Assembly (NCBI RefSeq): GCF_014356525.2
Contig: NC_052508.1
Coordinates: 42,449,858-42,513,857 of the forward strand
Direction: 5' to 3'
DNA length: 64,000 bases
DNA from: Nilaparvata lugens
Taxonomy: Eukaryota > Arthropoda > Insecta > Hemiptera > Delphacidae
The translations under genes were made by a program, and so were the position numbers. Below, in pieces: positions 37,815 through 49,382 of this stretch (the first letter of the stretch is position 1; each line of letters opens with the position of its first letter). The notes under the pieces were generated by a model, which had not been told where the DNA came from, made no database searches, and saw only the letters and a list, made by a program, of their open reading frames with translations.

Positions 37815-37828
37815 AGAAGGAGGGGGAG
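37815..37828 (+). other. Polypurine tract
   Basis: AGAAGGAGGGGGAG abuts the TG of the 3' LTR, the expected plus-strand primer position. It fixes the orientation of the element. Confidence 0.9.
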
Positions 37829-40018
37829 TGTGCCGAGCACTCCTTTTAATTCAGGCCTTTTCCCAAGTTATAATAGTAAATTTAATACGCAATAGACTAG
37901 AGCCATTATTGTAAGTGAGTTAGCGAAATAAATTATTTTCTCTCTCTATTATGAACGACCATGACTTCGAGTTTCCCATGATAGATATTTAAAAATTGTG
38001 GCTCTGGCTCCGAGTCGTCGAGGAATGTAGATTATGGAATTATCTCTAAAACTTAGCCTTCTTGTCGCGACATAAAGTGTGATAAGTTGGAAAACAGCAA
38101 GCATTGAAATTATAACAAACTACCGATTTTGCAGTTACTATTTGGTCCAAAGGCTCTAGAAGCCACGTGACGATTGGTCAAATTGATTCCATTCGCCCAA
38201 TAGGAGACCTGTTTCTGAATACAGTAGTGGGGATTCCCCAGTCGAGAGACCAGATTACGTTCCGGAGGACACTTTGCTAGGAGCACTACGAGAGTAAAGA
38301 TGTAGTCACTATGTTTCCCCCTTTTTGGGCAGGTTTATAAGTTTATTTCAGTAGTTAATGTAGGAGCTAGTTTTATTTTTTATTAATGTTTAAATTTACT
38401 AGTAGTGCCATGTCCTGAAAGGTTTAATTGTGTTTCTTCATCATGTACGAATAATTGTTTCTTCAAATAACCGCTAAGGTACGTAAAATAAGGTTAAAAT
38501 ATAATTTAGGGAATTTAATTGATTGAAACTTCCATAAGAGTATTGAATTAATTAAGCCTGTTATTTTTCAAGTTTATAATATTGATTGAGTATAATCCTT
38601 TTGATTTTATTAGTGATGGAAGATAATTATAAATTTTTTTCTACAGAAGTATAGAAAGTTTTCAGTTACGTTACATTTGAGTTATTGTTTCTGGAGATAT
38701 ATTATCGTAGAGTATTGCTGAAAGTCAGGAAGATAGCCTTTAAATTGGAATGAAATTTTTAAGATTATGTTCATATTGAGTTTATGACATTTTATAATTT
38801 ATATTTTTCAGACTCTGTTTTCTTATGTCATTAAGGCTTTCAAATGATTTAGTAAATTTTTATGATAGAAATCTTAATAGACGAAGAAGAAAGTTTTTCT
38901 TTTCCATGAAATTAATATTAATAAATGTTGGCTAGCGCACAAGTTTCCAACAATACTAGTCGAGCTACTATATGAAAAATTATATTTGATTTCGCAAACC
39001 AAACGAAAAATATCATAGAAGTTGGCATCATTTCAATCTGAATTATTCCTTTTCTAAAAGCATTATATTAATTTATTACGAGTGTTTTCATGAATGTTGC
39101 ATTGTATATTAATGACACTCTGGCAAGTAAATTTGTTTTAAATCTGTTAAATTTTGAGAATGAAATCATAACGTCAAGATAAAATCTAAATTAAATAACA
39201 GAATAAACTCCTGTTTTAGCTTTTGATGAATTGTAGGAAGAGTTAGAAATTAATGCTGTAATACATTTATTTACAGCGGTTCATGTGTGTCCCCAAACCA
39301 ACTTCTTGTACTACCACCCCTTTGGTTCCACAACTTTATGTAACACCGCTTCAAGACACCCGTTCAGACGACAGGTCTAGGGACGTAAGAGGACGTCGCC
39401 GTCAAGCCAAATTCAACGACCGGTAAAAGTTCACCGCCAAAAACAAGGTACTGTAACCCCGACGATAAAGCAACGTACAGACCAACGAAAGTGCAGTGTA
39501 GTGAAACAAAGGTTCATTCGAGAATGTCAATCAAAAGTGGGGATTCAAAATTATTATGAAATGGGTTATATGGGTTACTATCGACGAAACTTGGGTTCAA
39601 CGGGCTTTTCTTTCTTGAGTAATTCCATGTTGAAATGAACTTGTTATTTGATGACTGATATTGTTTGGTTTTGTGACGTATTGCTATCTAATCGGGGATA
39701 GTAATGCGCCCCCGAATCAGATGAAGAATGTCACCAAAGTAACATGAAATTGTTGTTTCTGTTGTTCGATTTTAGTTGCCAATGTTTATTGAAGCTGTTT
39801 GTATTTTTCTATTATTTCAAATTGTAGTGTTATTCTATAGTATAAACCTATTAAATCAGGCATGGCAAGATTAATTGAAGTTTTCTTGACTCTAGCCCGT
39901 TCACCTGCATGAATTAGGTATAGACTCAGGTATTTTCTAGATGTGTCGGCCTATTTCTAAATTCTAAATTTTTTCAAAATTACCTTCTTTATCATCTTTT
40001 ATAAGGTAAAGGCACACA
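37829..40018 (+). repeat. 3' LTR (2190 bp)
   Basis: Same ends as the 5' LTR. It contains the extra 617 bp at 38071-38687; the short LTR most simply arose by deletion, since the extra block has no inverted ends or target duplication that I can see. Confidence 0.9.
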
Positions 40019-40126
40019 AGAGAATTGCCTCACTTCGCTCGGTCAATAATTGCAACATTCAAATGATTGCCATTTGTACAATAATTGTAGGTTGAAAACG
40101 TAATTGAATATTCATTTTAAAAATCT

Positions 40127-40783
40127 GGTGTGGCGCACTCACACAACTTTCCTTGCCGTTATGAAAATTTATCACATGACGCTAGTGTTCCCGCGCATCT
40201 CAAGTCTACTATTCAAAGATCCAAGCCAGTTGGTGACAGGACTATAACGCTGGAGACACACGAGGTCTGCTGTCTCTTCATAGTGAATGATTCAATGGAA
40301 TCAACAGTTGGCAACAGTTTGCAATTGAAATAATAAAATTTTCTCGAATTTCGAGCTTATTTTAAATTTTAGGTAAAACTGTTACTGAACATTAATTGTA
40401 GAGATTTTCATGCTCAATCTTTCAATTTCGAATTTTCTGTTTAAATTGTATCTGAAGCCTGATAATTGAGAATCTAAAATCAAACTTTGCATAGATGGGG
40501 TGGAGCTCCTGGAATTTTTACAGATATAAAACTTGTTGCAGTTGATAGAGCTTATCAATGACTATTTTAGGTATGAATTTGATCAAAATCGTTAAAGCCG
40601 TTTTCGAGAAAATTGCAAAAAACCCAGTTTTTAACATCATTTTCGCCATTTTAGCCGCCATTTTGAATTGCATTATATCGAAATTGTTCTTGTCGGATAC
40701 TTATATCGTAAGGATCTTAAGTTCCAAATTTCAAGTCATTCCGTTAATTGGGAGATGAGATATCGTGTACACAGACGCATATG
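40127..40783 (-). repeat. Diverged inverted copy of the left part of the 1.6-kb tandem unit
   Basis: Reverse-complement similarity to 8785-9437 runs from GTGTGGCGCACTCACACAAC (left) to GATATCGTGTACACAGACGC (right), with many substitutions and small indels. It stops where the TG tract would begin and does not include the RING relic. The 66-67-codon frames within it are not genes. Confidence 0.85.
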
Positions 40784-40833
40784 TCTGTGCATCGTCTAAA
40801 AAAGTCTAAAGTCAAAGTCTAAAGCATCGCTTT

Positions 40834-42042
40834 GGCTGTATCATTTTGACCGAGGCATGGCTGAATGACGATAGTGACCTGCTGGATATTGAGGGGTATA
40901 GGCTCCTTAGATCCTACAAAAGTCTAAATCAATGCGATGGTGTTGTAGTGTACATAAATAATGAGCTTTCAGTGTCTTGCAGGGAGCTTCAGCTGGGTGG
41001 TGTGGCCACCTGTCTATCAATTGAATTCGACTGGGAGGGGTCTCCCTGTGAACTTCTAGCAGTTTATAGAAGCCCAAACTCCAATATATATCAATTTTTA
41101 AATGCTCTTGACACCCCTTTCAGAACCACATCAGGAAGCAATAGGAAAATTAAAACTCTAGCAGGGGATATTAACTGTGACATTCTTAATGTTGCTACAG
41201 GATCTATAGAGGAGCAATACATTGATGTACTGAACGATGCAGGATTAACGGCCTGTATAGATAAAATTACCAGGCCAGTTAGTGGAACTTGCATCGACCA
41301 TTATTTTATTAAACTTCCTCACTCATTTGATGTTTCAACCACTGTAGTCCAAACCTCTGTGACTGACCACTATGCCATATGCATGAATCTAGCAAAAAAT
41401 TCTACAAAAATATCTTCACAAAATAATAACGAATATTTTTCCAAGATTGACTGGCATGGGATTAATAATGATATTTCTTTACAAAATTGGAGCTCTATTG
41501 ATGAAGGGGACGTGAGTGTGGCAACTCGTCTCTTCTCAGATACACTCCAGAAAACAATAGAAGTGAACACAAAACTAATTAAAGTGACAGCAAAAAATAG
41601 TAGATTGAAGCCCTGGATTAGCTTGGGTTTAGTTCAATCAATCAGGCACCGGGATAACTTGAAAAAAAGATTAAATAGACAACCTTTTAATGCAACTCTA
41701 AAAAATGAATTTATTCAATACAGAAATAGGCTACACTCTCTTATTAAACAAACGAAATATAATTACTATAAGAATAAAATAATTGAAGTCTCAAATAATC
41801 CTAAGAAATTCTGGTCAACTGTGAATGAGGTCTCGGGGAGGCCTGCCAGGGTGCATGCATTTCCTGTCAATGTGTTTGCGCGGGATGGTCGGGCTCCTGC
41901 TCAAATCACTGCGACCGAGGTTAGCAATAATTTCAATGAGTTCTTTGCCTCTGTGGGAAAGCGCTTGGCTGATTCTTTAACTCCCCTTGGCGAGCCAGAA
42001 ATAAACGATTCCGACCCGTACATTGATGAACCCGTACATTGA
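40834..42042 (+). pseudogene. APE-type endonuclease domain of LINE ORF2, partial
   Basis: An open frame of about 400 codons (the last 398 from 40846). It shows CIILTEAWLND, GVVVYINNEL, AVYRSPNSN, AGDINCDIL, GTCIDHYFI and VTDHYAIC, which correspond to successive catalytic and structural blocks of the apurinic-type endonuclease (Glu, Asp/Asn, Asp, His). The first block (the Asn-containing strand, WNVxG type) is missing. After the endonuclease comes the usual linker with a KFWSTVNEVSG segment, and the frame stops before any RT motif. In an intact element this protein nicks target DNA for target-primed reverse transcription. The open frame suggests a fairly young fragment. It is probably of the CR1/Jockey group, but the clade is uncertain without the RT. 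Confidence 0.8.
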
Positions 42043-42078
42043 TGGACTTGTACATTGATGGACCCATACTTTGACCGC
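42015..42078. repeat. 16-bp tandem repeat, nearly four copies
   Basis: CCCGTACATTGATGAA, CCCGTACATTGATGGA, CTTGTACATTGATGGA and CCCATACTTTGACCGC stand in tandem at the point where the LINE frame is lost. The expansion adds an in-frame stop. Confidence 0.9.
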
Positions 42079-42959
42079 TGTTAGAATAAGAAATAAACTA
42101 GGATAATAAAAATTAACTCAACTTCAGTTATATCATAAAGTCAACATTCTTTAGGTTTTTTATATATAAAACTCAAATTAATACTTATTACTTTTAAACA
42201 CATAGACATTACCTACTCCAATATCTTGATTTAATAGAGAACAATTTATTTGTAATCAGGGTCATGCCCTTCATACAAAGAGATGAGAACATAGTATTCC
42301 ATAATACATAACTCATTAGTTGATTGATTTGAAAATCAAATCAATTCAGTCCTTCATAATAAGGACTTTTGAGTATTGTTGTTAGTTTGTTCAGTCTGTT
42401 CTCTTACATAAATTACATATAGAGTGTTACTCAAAAGATAAATTACATAATGGGTGTTTTCTTAAGAATCAAGAAAGCTTTTCATTAGAATCTGCAAAAC
42501 AAATGAAATCTATAACACAAAATACTGTCATTAAAATTTCTGGCTTCAAAAATAATTAATAATCAAAATATCTCAATTCCTTCTCATAGGTACTCTACAT
42601 TTCTACAAGAGCATGTACCGTTCATTTTCTTTCAACATTCATCACAAGAGAATCAAATGACTATACTCAATAAATCTAATACAATATACTTACACTTAAA
42701 TGTATCTATCACAATAAATTTAATACTTTGATGGAAGCTTTCATCGATAATAATTTCCTCAATTATATTAGTAAGATGGATTTACGGTTTTAAAGGAACT
42801 TTTTCACGACTTTTCCCCGAGTTTGGATGTAGAATAGGGAGAGGAATGGAGAAGAAGAAGAATGAGAAATTCAATGGCTCTACTGCTGATAGATTTAAAT
42901 GAATCGAGTTTGGAAGGTGAAGAAGGAGAATGAGAAAAAGGAGAGAAAGGTTACTATCA

Positions 42960-43630
42960 GCTTTAACTGAAACATCTTTGTCTAACACCTAGATTCAAGT
43001 GAAACGAGATTCTCATCTTACTGATAGATTCAACTGAAACATCTTTGTCTAACTGACAGATTTAGGTGAAACACCCACATTCAAAAAAATGTATCATGTA
43101 TAATAGCTATCTTTCAAAGAGAGGAAGAAGTAGAGGAACAGAGAAGAAGAAGAAGAGGGAGAAGTAGTCGCTTTCAAAGAGAGGAAGAAGTAGAGGAAAG
43201 GAGAAGAAGTGGTGCGTCTAACTGCCACATTTAAGTGAAATGATATGATAGCTCGCTTTCAAAGAGAGGAAGAAGTATAGGAACGGAGAAGAAGAAGGAG
43301 AGGAAGAAGTAGTCGCTTTCAAAGAGAGGAGAAGTAGAGGAACGAACAAGAAGAGGAAGAAGTAGAAATGAGAAGTGTGTCTGCCAGATTTAAGTGTAAC
43401 GATAATCACATTCAAAAAAATCCATCATGTACAATAGCTTTCAAAGAGAGGAAGAAGAAAGAGAAAGAAGAAGTTATGCATGCAGCCTGCTACGCTAAAT
43501 GCATCTCCAATTGCACTATTTGCATGAGGAAATGAATCTTCAACTGACAGATTTTTTCTCAAGGAAAAAACAGAACTGAGGTATGTGTCTAACTGACAGA
43601 TTTAACTGAATCGTCCTTCCTCTCTATGAC
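42960..43630. repeat. Complex GA-rich repeat zone
   Basis: Alternating blocks of CTTTCAAAGAGAGGAAGAAG-type purine repeats and TCTAACTGACAGATTTAAGTG-type sequence recur irregularly at least five times. The serine-rich minus frames are artefacts. Confidence 0.8.
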
Positions 43631-44369
43631 TTGTCATTGCAGCAATGCTAAGTGGAAATCTTTAAACAATCCAAGTAATACTGACATAAAAGTCTGATTC
43701 TGAAATCTCACTCTATGCAGTCAAGCTCGCATGCATTGAGACATTCTTATCAAGTATACCCTCTCATTCTAAGTATCTTTCTCACTTCTCTTAATGGAAG
43801 AGATCCAATTCATCTAGTTTTATTTAATTTGATCTTACTCTATGTACATTATTTGTGAGAAATGTGGTAACGTTTTTAAAAGATCAGTCATAAGAGAAAA
43901 CCATGAAAATTTAGAAGCTGCACAGCTGCTTCACTAATTTATACAAATTTCTGCACCACCAAAAAACTTGTGATTCAGAAAATGGAGCATCAGAGTTGAA
44001 GCAAAATTAGACGCAGTAAAGTTTAACATACTAATTGATTGTAGAATCATTGAATATAAAATTTAATTTAATATTTACTCATATTTGCAGATAGCAATAT
44101 AGATGAAATTTTAATGATAGTATTACTGAGTTGAGCAAAGTGCAATTGATAAAAGTGAATGACCACAATCATGACTCTTTTTTCTACAACAGGAAAGCAT
44201 GTATCAATGTGCAGAATTTCGATAATAGATGAAGCTGAACTTGAAGCACAGTGGACACTCTCAAAAGATTTTACAAGTGCACAGCAAGGATAATTACGAT
44301 GAAGTGAAACAAAAAATCAACGGTTCTGTTGATATGCATGATAACACACGTTGACTGAGACGCAGTAAC

Positions 44370-45170
44370 AAGAAAGATTTTCATCTCAAGAGATGTTTTG
44401 TTCAATCAAATAGAAGAAATGTTGAATTCAAATGTAACTGTAAAGTCCAAAATAAAATCCGTATGGACAAAGAAATGATTGTTAATGATCAATCATAATT
44501 ATAGCAAATCATAATTCTAGAGGAAGTGAATCATAATAATTATAGTTTGAGTTCAAGAAATAGTATAAGATCACATGGAGAGTGAGGTTTACGAGAAAAG
44601 AATAATATTATAAATTGGAAATTTTTGATATGACAGTGAATGAAATCCAACTACTTATTTAGGTTTAGAAATAACACAGAACGAAGGAAGAAAGAACACA
44701 AACAAGTTATTCTGAGAAAGTACTTAAAAGTGACTGTTATAGGGAAAAATGAAAAGCAAGTAGATTATAGCTATATTTGAGTAACAAATTAAGACTGGAC
44801 TTTGCTTATGTAGTAATTATGAAAGTAGGTTTAGACAGAATGAAGGAGGAGGAGGAGGAATTTTTCTATCAAAGGGAAAATGAAAAGCTATAGATTATAG
44901 CTATATCTGAGTAATTATGGAAGTAGGTATTTAGATAAGTGTAAGAGACATTCAAAATGTAAAAACATTTGAATACCTTGAGGTATTCAAAAGAAGTTTA
45001 CCCTACTTCCAAGTCAAATGAATTGAAAGTAAAAGCATACTGTGATTCAGATTATGTTGGTGAAAACACAAGTGGGTATATTATATTGTTGAGAGAAGTA
45101 GCGATTATTTGGCTCCCCTATCACATTGCTATCAGCCAAGAAGCATAAGCTACAACTAGATGAAACGGGG
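44370..45170 (+). pseudogene. Ty1/copia-type retrotransposon relic (RT linker, RT end, RNase H)
   Basis: Three colinear pieces of a Copia polyprotein can be read. First, KIFISRDVLFNQIEEML (44374-44424) is the segment between integrase and RT, stopping at 44478. Second, TYLGLEITQNEG (about 44653-44690) is the end of the RT, corresponding to the FLGIEI motif. Third, KVKAYCDSDYVGENTSGYII (about 45025-45085) is the start of RNase H with its conserved Asp pair. In a full element the stretch between the first two pieces would be several hundred residues, so most of the RT is deleted. Stops and frame changes are frequent. I found no LTRs nearby. Upstream sequence (43850-44360) may contain more of the element but is too decayed to read. 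Confidence 0.7.
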
Positions 45171-45179
45171 AAGAGTTTT

Positions 45180-45812
45180 TTGAAAACCACAGAGACATTG
45201 CAGGGAACAGCAACTAGCAGAATTTGAAAAATAAATACAAAATTTGTGAGAGGAACTTGAAGCACTCACATGGACTGTATTTTGATCATAGTGACTTGTG
45301 ATCACAATCACACTGACGAAGAACAATAATATTTGTCTATCATGAGGAATTTGTGTATTTACACTCAATGCAATGTCAAGCTATAACTAACATAGATTTT
45401 CTATCAATTGAGTTTCTGTCACAAGCATGGAAAACCTTTCATGAATTTCAGAGAGAGTACCTAAATGTATCTTAGTCGGCACTTGCTAGGCTAGAGACAG
45501 GCAACAGCGCTGCGCTATCGCCAAGTCGACATTGTAAACAAAAGAGTCATGGAGTGGATGTTTCAGCTTTTGCAGTCTGATTCATATCTTTCCAATTGTA
45601 ACATGATGTGAGGTTATGTTGAACTTGGTGTGAATTATGAAACATGGCAGAAGAGGTGAAAAGCTTCTAGCGGCTGTTGGTAAGTATTTAATTTCTTTAA
45701 GGAACAATACTTATATAATGGGGCTAAACGTATATTCCATTGTCTTGTATATTTATTCAGTAGCTCAATTAGCCTCATCCAATTGGAGTGACTGCACTCT
45801 GCGCAGTTTGTA
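45180..45812. other. Non-coding stretch between copia relic and hAT MITE
   Basis: No domain-bearing frame was seen. Confidence 0.4.
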
Positions 45813-45820
45813 GTTTTGTC

Positions 45821-46654
45821 CAAGGTAATTAGATAGAGTAGGTATGTGCCACTAGAACTTCAGCCTATAAAAAACCGTGAGTTCTGACGTCATTGACACC
45901 TCAGCTGTTTATCGAACCTAGTATTTAAGAAATTCGCTCCTTGTGCGTTCCTTTTTTTAGATTAGATCAAATTCAGAAGTCAGGTTTTGTACTAGAGCTA
46001 CAGTATCAGCTCCCGTTGTAATTATAATATAAGACTATTAATTTGAATTAATACCAATATTAATTGATTTATTGACTACATAGGTCTTTATTATAAATAA
46101 TCATTTCTTTCACACGAATGGACCCATTGTTTTCTCAGTTCATTTTATTTTGGAGATTTATAAAACGAAATGCTGAGTAGCTTCCCTAAGTCCGTGTGAT
46201 TTGAACAACCAACAACAGCACAGCACGGCATATTGCTTTGTAGGTCAATGCAATTGCATTAAATTAATGAACTCTTTTACTTAAAATCGTTATAACAAGG
46301 ATTCATTACGCTATTGATACAATAGGCCTACTATAACCCACAGTTTGAATGATAATTAGATTGGAAACAGATTCCAAACCAATAACAAAAACCACATGTT
46401 TGCAAAAACATTGATGCAGTCATAACGTACCGTATGTTTGTTTCATAATAGCCTATTCAAATTTGAGTGCAGGGTGTCCGGAACGTCAGAAATGATTCTA
46501 ATGTAATTATACCTTGATTGGAACGCACAAGGGGCAGACGATTTTCCTAACTTCTAGGTTTGATAAACAGCTGAGGTGTCAATGACGTCAGAACTCACGG
46601 TTTTTTATAGGCTAAAGTTCTAGTGGCACATACCTACTCTATCTAATTACCTTG
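45821..46654. mobile_element. hAT-type MITE, 834 bp, perfect 8-bp target duplication
   Basis: The ends are CAAGGTAATTAGATAG and its exact complement CTATCTAATTACCTTG. The inverted repeats extend about 110-130 bp inwards. GTTTTGTC flanks both sides (45813-45820 and 46655-46662), an 8-bp duplication as expected for hAT transposases. There is no transposase frame. Each arm carries a TGACGTCA palindrome (CRE-like) near 45892 and 46582. Confidence 0.92.
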
Positions 46655-46662
46655 GTTTTGTC

Positions 46663-48627
46663 TAATGATTTAGTTCAAGTTCCACAGTATGCAGCCCTTC
46701 CAATACAATTTTATACAATGTATGACTTATTACAAAAATTATATAATACGTATGACGTAGCCTATTATTCACAAATAATAATGTACTTAATTCGACACCG
46801 CACTGCTATACACTATCTTTCTACACTATCAATCCAGCACAAACATGAGTGAACGTCAAGCTCTGGCATCATTGTATAGGTTTTAGGAATTTTATGAATT
46901 CATCCTGACACAGGAAAATTAATCAAGAGTCCAAGCATGTAAAAAACAAACAGAAATAATAATTACCAACTGAAGACTCGTTTAATCATTTAAAATATAT
47001 TGAGTAGCGCTGATAAATTACTTATTGCAACTGCACATGATTGTGATCTATATATAATCATAATGTATTTTACCTGGTCTAATCAATAATTTAGAATGAT
47101 TAAATATGAGTACTCTCTTTGTAATTATCAATATCATATTTATAAAAACATTCATAGTCAACAGAAGTTGCAATAAAGGTCTTAAAAATTATGTTTTACA
47201 GAAAAGCCAAAGTGAGTGGACTTTTGCTGTTTCTTTAAGCAAGTAGAATATTGTGGTGTTAGGGTTCAAATATTGCAGTCACTTTTTGCAACATTCTGAA
47301 ATAATGTTTGAAAACACTCATGAAATAACTGTATGGATATGATTGATTCCTCATCAGAAATTTTTTCCAGGAATCAGCATTGAGAAAGAAAGGTGCAACA
47401 TTGAAAAACCCAAACCTAGGCTACCTGGAAAACGTTGTGAGTTTTGAGTTACATTAATTACAAATTATGTACTAGAATCTGACACTTTCATGCCCATTCA
47501 ATTATACTTCAATCCAATAGATAAGACTAATAATAATGTAAATAAGTTAATCTGGGCTTTTTCGAACATCATCCTAAATTCATAATTTTTCTGAGTGTCT
47601 TAGACTACCGTACTATTGCATTTGTCTATTTATAGATTAAACTGCATAATCATATCGGTTCAACTGACAAGTGCAGTAATTTAGAAAAAAAACATTATAC
47701 TGTTGTAGCATACTACTAATTTTGTTCTCATTTATTTCTTAGATGTAACTCGGTTTTTGTAACAAACATTCAATTTTACACTTGATGATAACCTGAAAGG
47801 TTGAAACATGTTATAATATTTGTATCTTGAAGTTTTTTTAGAGTGTTAATAGTAGAGAGTTTCTTAAATAGGATACTTTGATTTTTATTCAATAATATAT
47901 ATATATATATTTAATTTATGAGCATTCTTCAGCAGCCGAAATTTTCCCATGCTTGTAGTGTTAATTTACCAGTATTTTTCTTATATAAATTAGTTCTAGT
48001 TTTTTCTACAGTATTATTATTATCATTATTATTAGCCATATAGATTATAATGGCTACTTTAGCCATTTAAATTGCTAAAATAGTAGCCTATAGACTATTA
48101 GGTAACAAGAGCGGTAAAGAGGTTGTAATGTAACTCTCTCTTCTCTGCTCCGGAAATAGGCTTTTGTGACGAGAGTATCACCACAGTATGAATACATCCA
48201 CCTTCCCCCAAATGAACCCAGAGAATTCCTGTGATATATTTGGGCGATAGGGGATGTTAAATTCCTCCTTAGGTGATGTAGTATTAAGCCTTCTAGGCAA
48301 TCTGGAATACTTACAACTAAGGAAGGAATTTTACTAACTTAATTTACTAATTTTACTAAGTTTTTAATTTTACTTTACTAAGGAAGGAATTCAAATTATT
48401 TATAACTACAAAATTTTACTAATAATGGAATGATTTATCAACAATTTAATACCAAGCAAAATATTATCAAGTTACAGAATTTAAATTGAAAAATGCTTGT
48501 GTTTCTCCACTTGAGATACTTGAGATCAATAGGTTCAGTCTTTAGATTATTATAATACATTTCTTGATATTAAGAATATTTGAAGTTAAAGTTTTTGAGA
48601 TAGTTGAAAAATCTGTATAGTGGTACT
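46663..48627. other. Non-coding stretch
   Basis: No gene or strong repeat was recognised, apart from a short (TA)n tract near 47896 and ATT repeats near 48014. Confidence 0.4.
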
Positions 48628-49382
48628 AATGTACACTGAGCATGGAAAATTCAAAATTTTCACGCTTAAATGACTCCCACTCGGGTCCCTAGGAACGAAA
48701 AAAATTGCAATTAGTCTTAAAATGTAGAGAAAAACTTCCTCTTCAAAATGGTTAGTATTTCAATTCCAGGACTCCTGACATATGGTGGTACATAGCAGGG
48801 GTTTCTCATCCTTTCCAGATAAATTGAGTCATTCTTCTAATTTTATTAATGAAGCTCGATTAAAAATTGTTCAAAATATTCGAATTTGGTCTCAAATTCT
48901 AGAGAAAATAATGCTCTTCACTAAGTATATGGTATCTCTTATTTAACGAATGAAAATTGAATGATTACATTGTCGTAAAGTCTGCTTTATCAAATTTTAC
49001 AAATTTTTCAAATATTTGTTGAGTTATAACTTGGTAACTATTGAAGGTACCGTTATGTTTTTGATCTAGAAATGTAGAGAAATTCATCCTCTAAAAGATA
49101 GTTACTGAAAATTTGCTTGCCCAATGCCTAATTCCATCACAATTTCAATAAAAATAAGAAATTGACTCAATTTATCTAAAAAAGGATGAGAAACCCCTGC
49201 TATGTCAGGATGAGAAACCTTCTTATGCCAGGAGTCCTGGAATTGAAATACTAACCATTTTGAAGAGGAAGTTTTTCTCTACATTTTAAGAAAAATTCCA
49301 ATTTATTTCATTCCCAGGGACCCGAGTAGGAGTCATTTGAAGTGACGTGAAAATTTTGAATTTCCCATGCTCAGTGTACATT
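48628..49382. mobile_element. 755-bp inverted-repeat element, arms about 200 bp
   Basis: AATGTACACTGAGCATGG (48628-48645) pairs with CCATGCTCAGTGTACATT at the right end. Complementarity continues through CTACATTTTAAGA-type, AGGAGTCCTGGAATTG and GGATGAGAAACCCCTGC segments, with indels. A duplicated TATGNCAGGAG segment sits in the right arm (49201-49232). No transposase frame. The target duplication is unclear; TA inside the termini is possible if the ends begin CACTGAGC. Confidence 0.8.

Larger units (their letters stand above)
32378..40018 (+). mobile_element. Coding-free long-LTR retrotransposon (LARD-like), 7.6 kb
   Basis: Two long direct repeats (32378-33951 and 37829-40018) start TGTGCCGAGCACTCC and end GGTAAAGGCACACA, giving canonical TG...CA ends. 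A polypurine tract directly precedes the right copy. AGAG occurs on both outer sides (32374-32377 and 40019-40022) as the target duplication, and the X copy near 25280 shows the empty site. The internal 3.86 kb has no gag, pol or env frame. The plus strand is assigned from the polypurine tract. I could not find a convincing tRNA primer-binding site after the left LTR, so the element must have relied on a relative's proteins, if it ever moved in this form. Confidence 0.85.
40800..42090 (+). mobile_element. LINE endonuclease fragment, truncated at both ends
   Basis: A piece of a second non-LTR family, distinct from the LINE at 3.4-8.3 kb. It lacks the start of the endonuclease and the whole reverse transcriptase. 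Confidence 0.8.

Noticed and set aside
43850..43945. Zinc-finger-like ICEKCGNVFKRS peptide
   Set aside because: A single Cys pair without the rest of a finger, followed by stops; too short to support.
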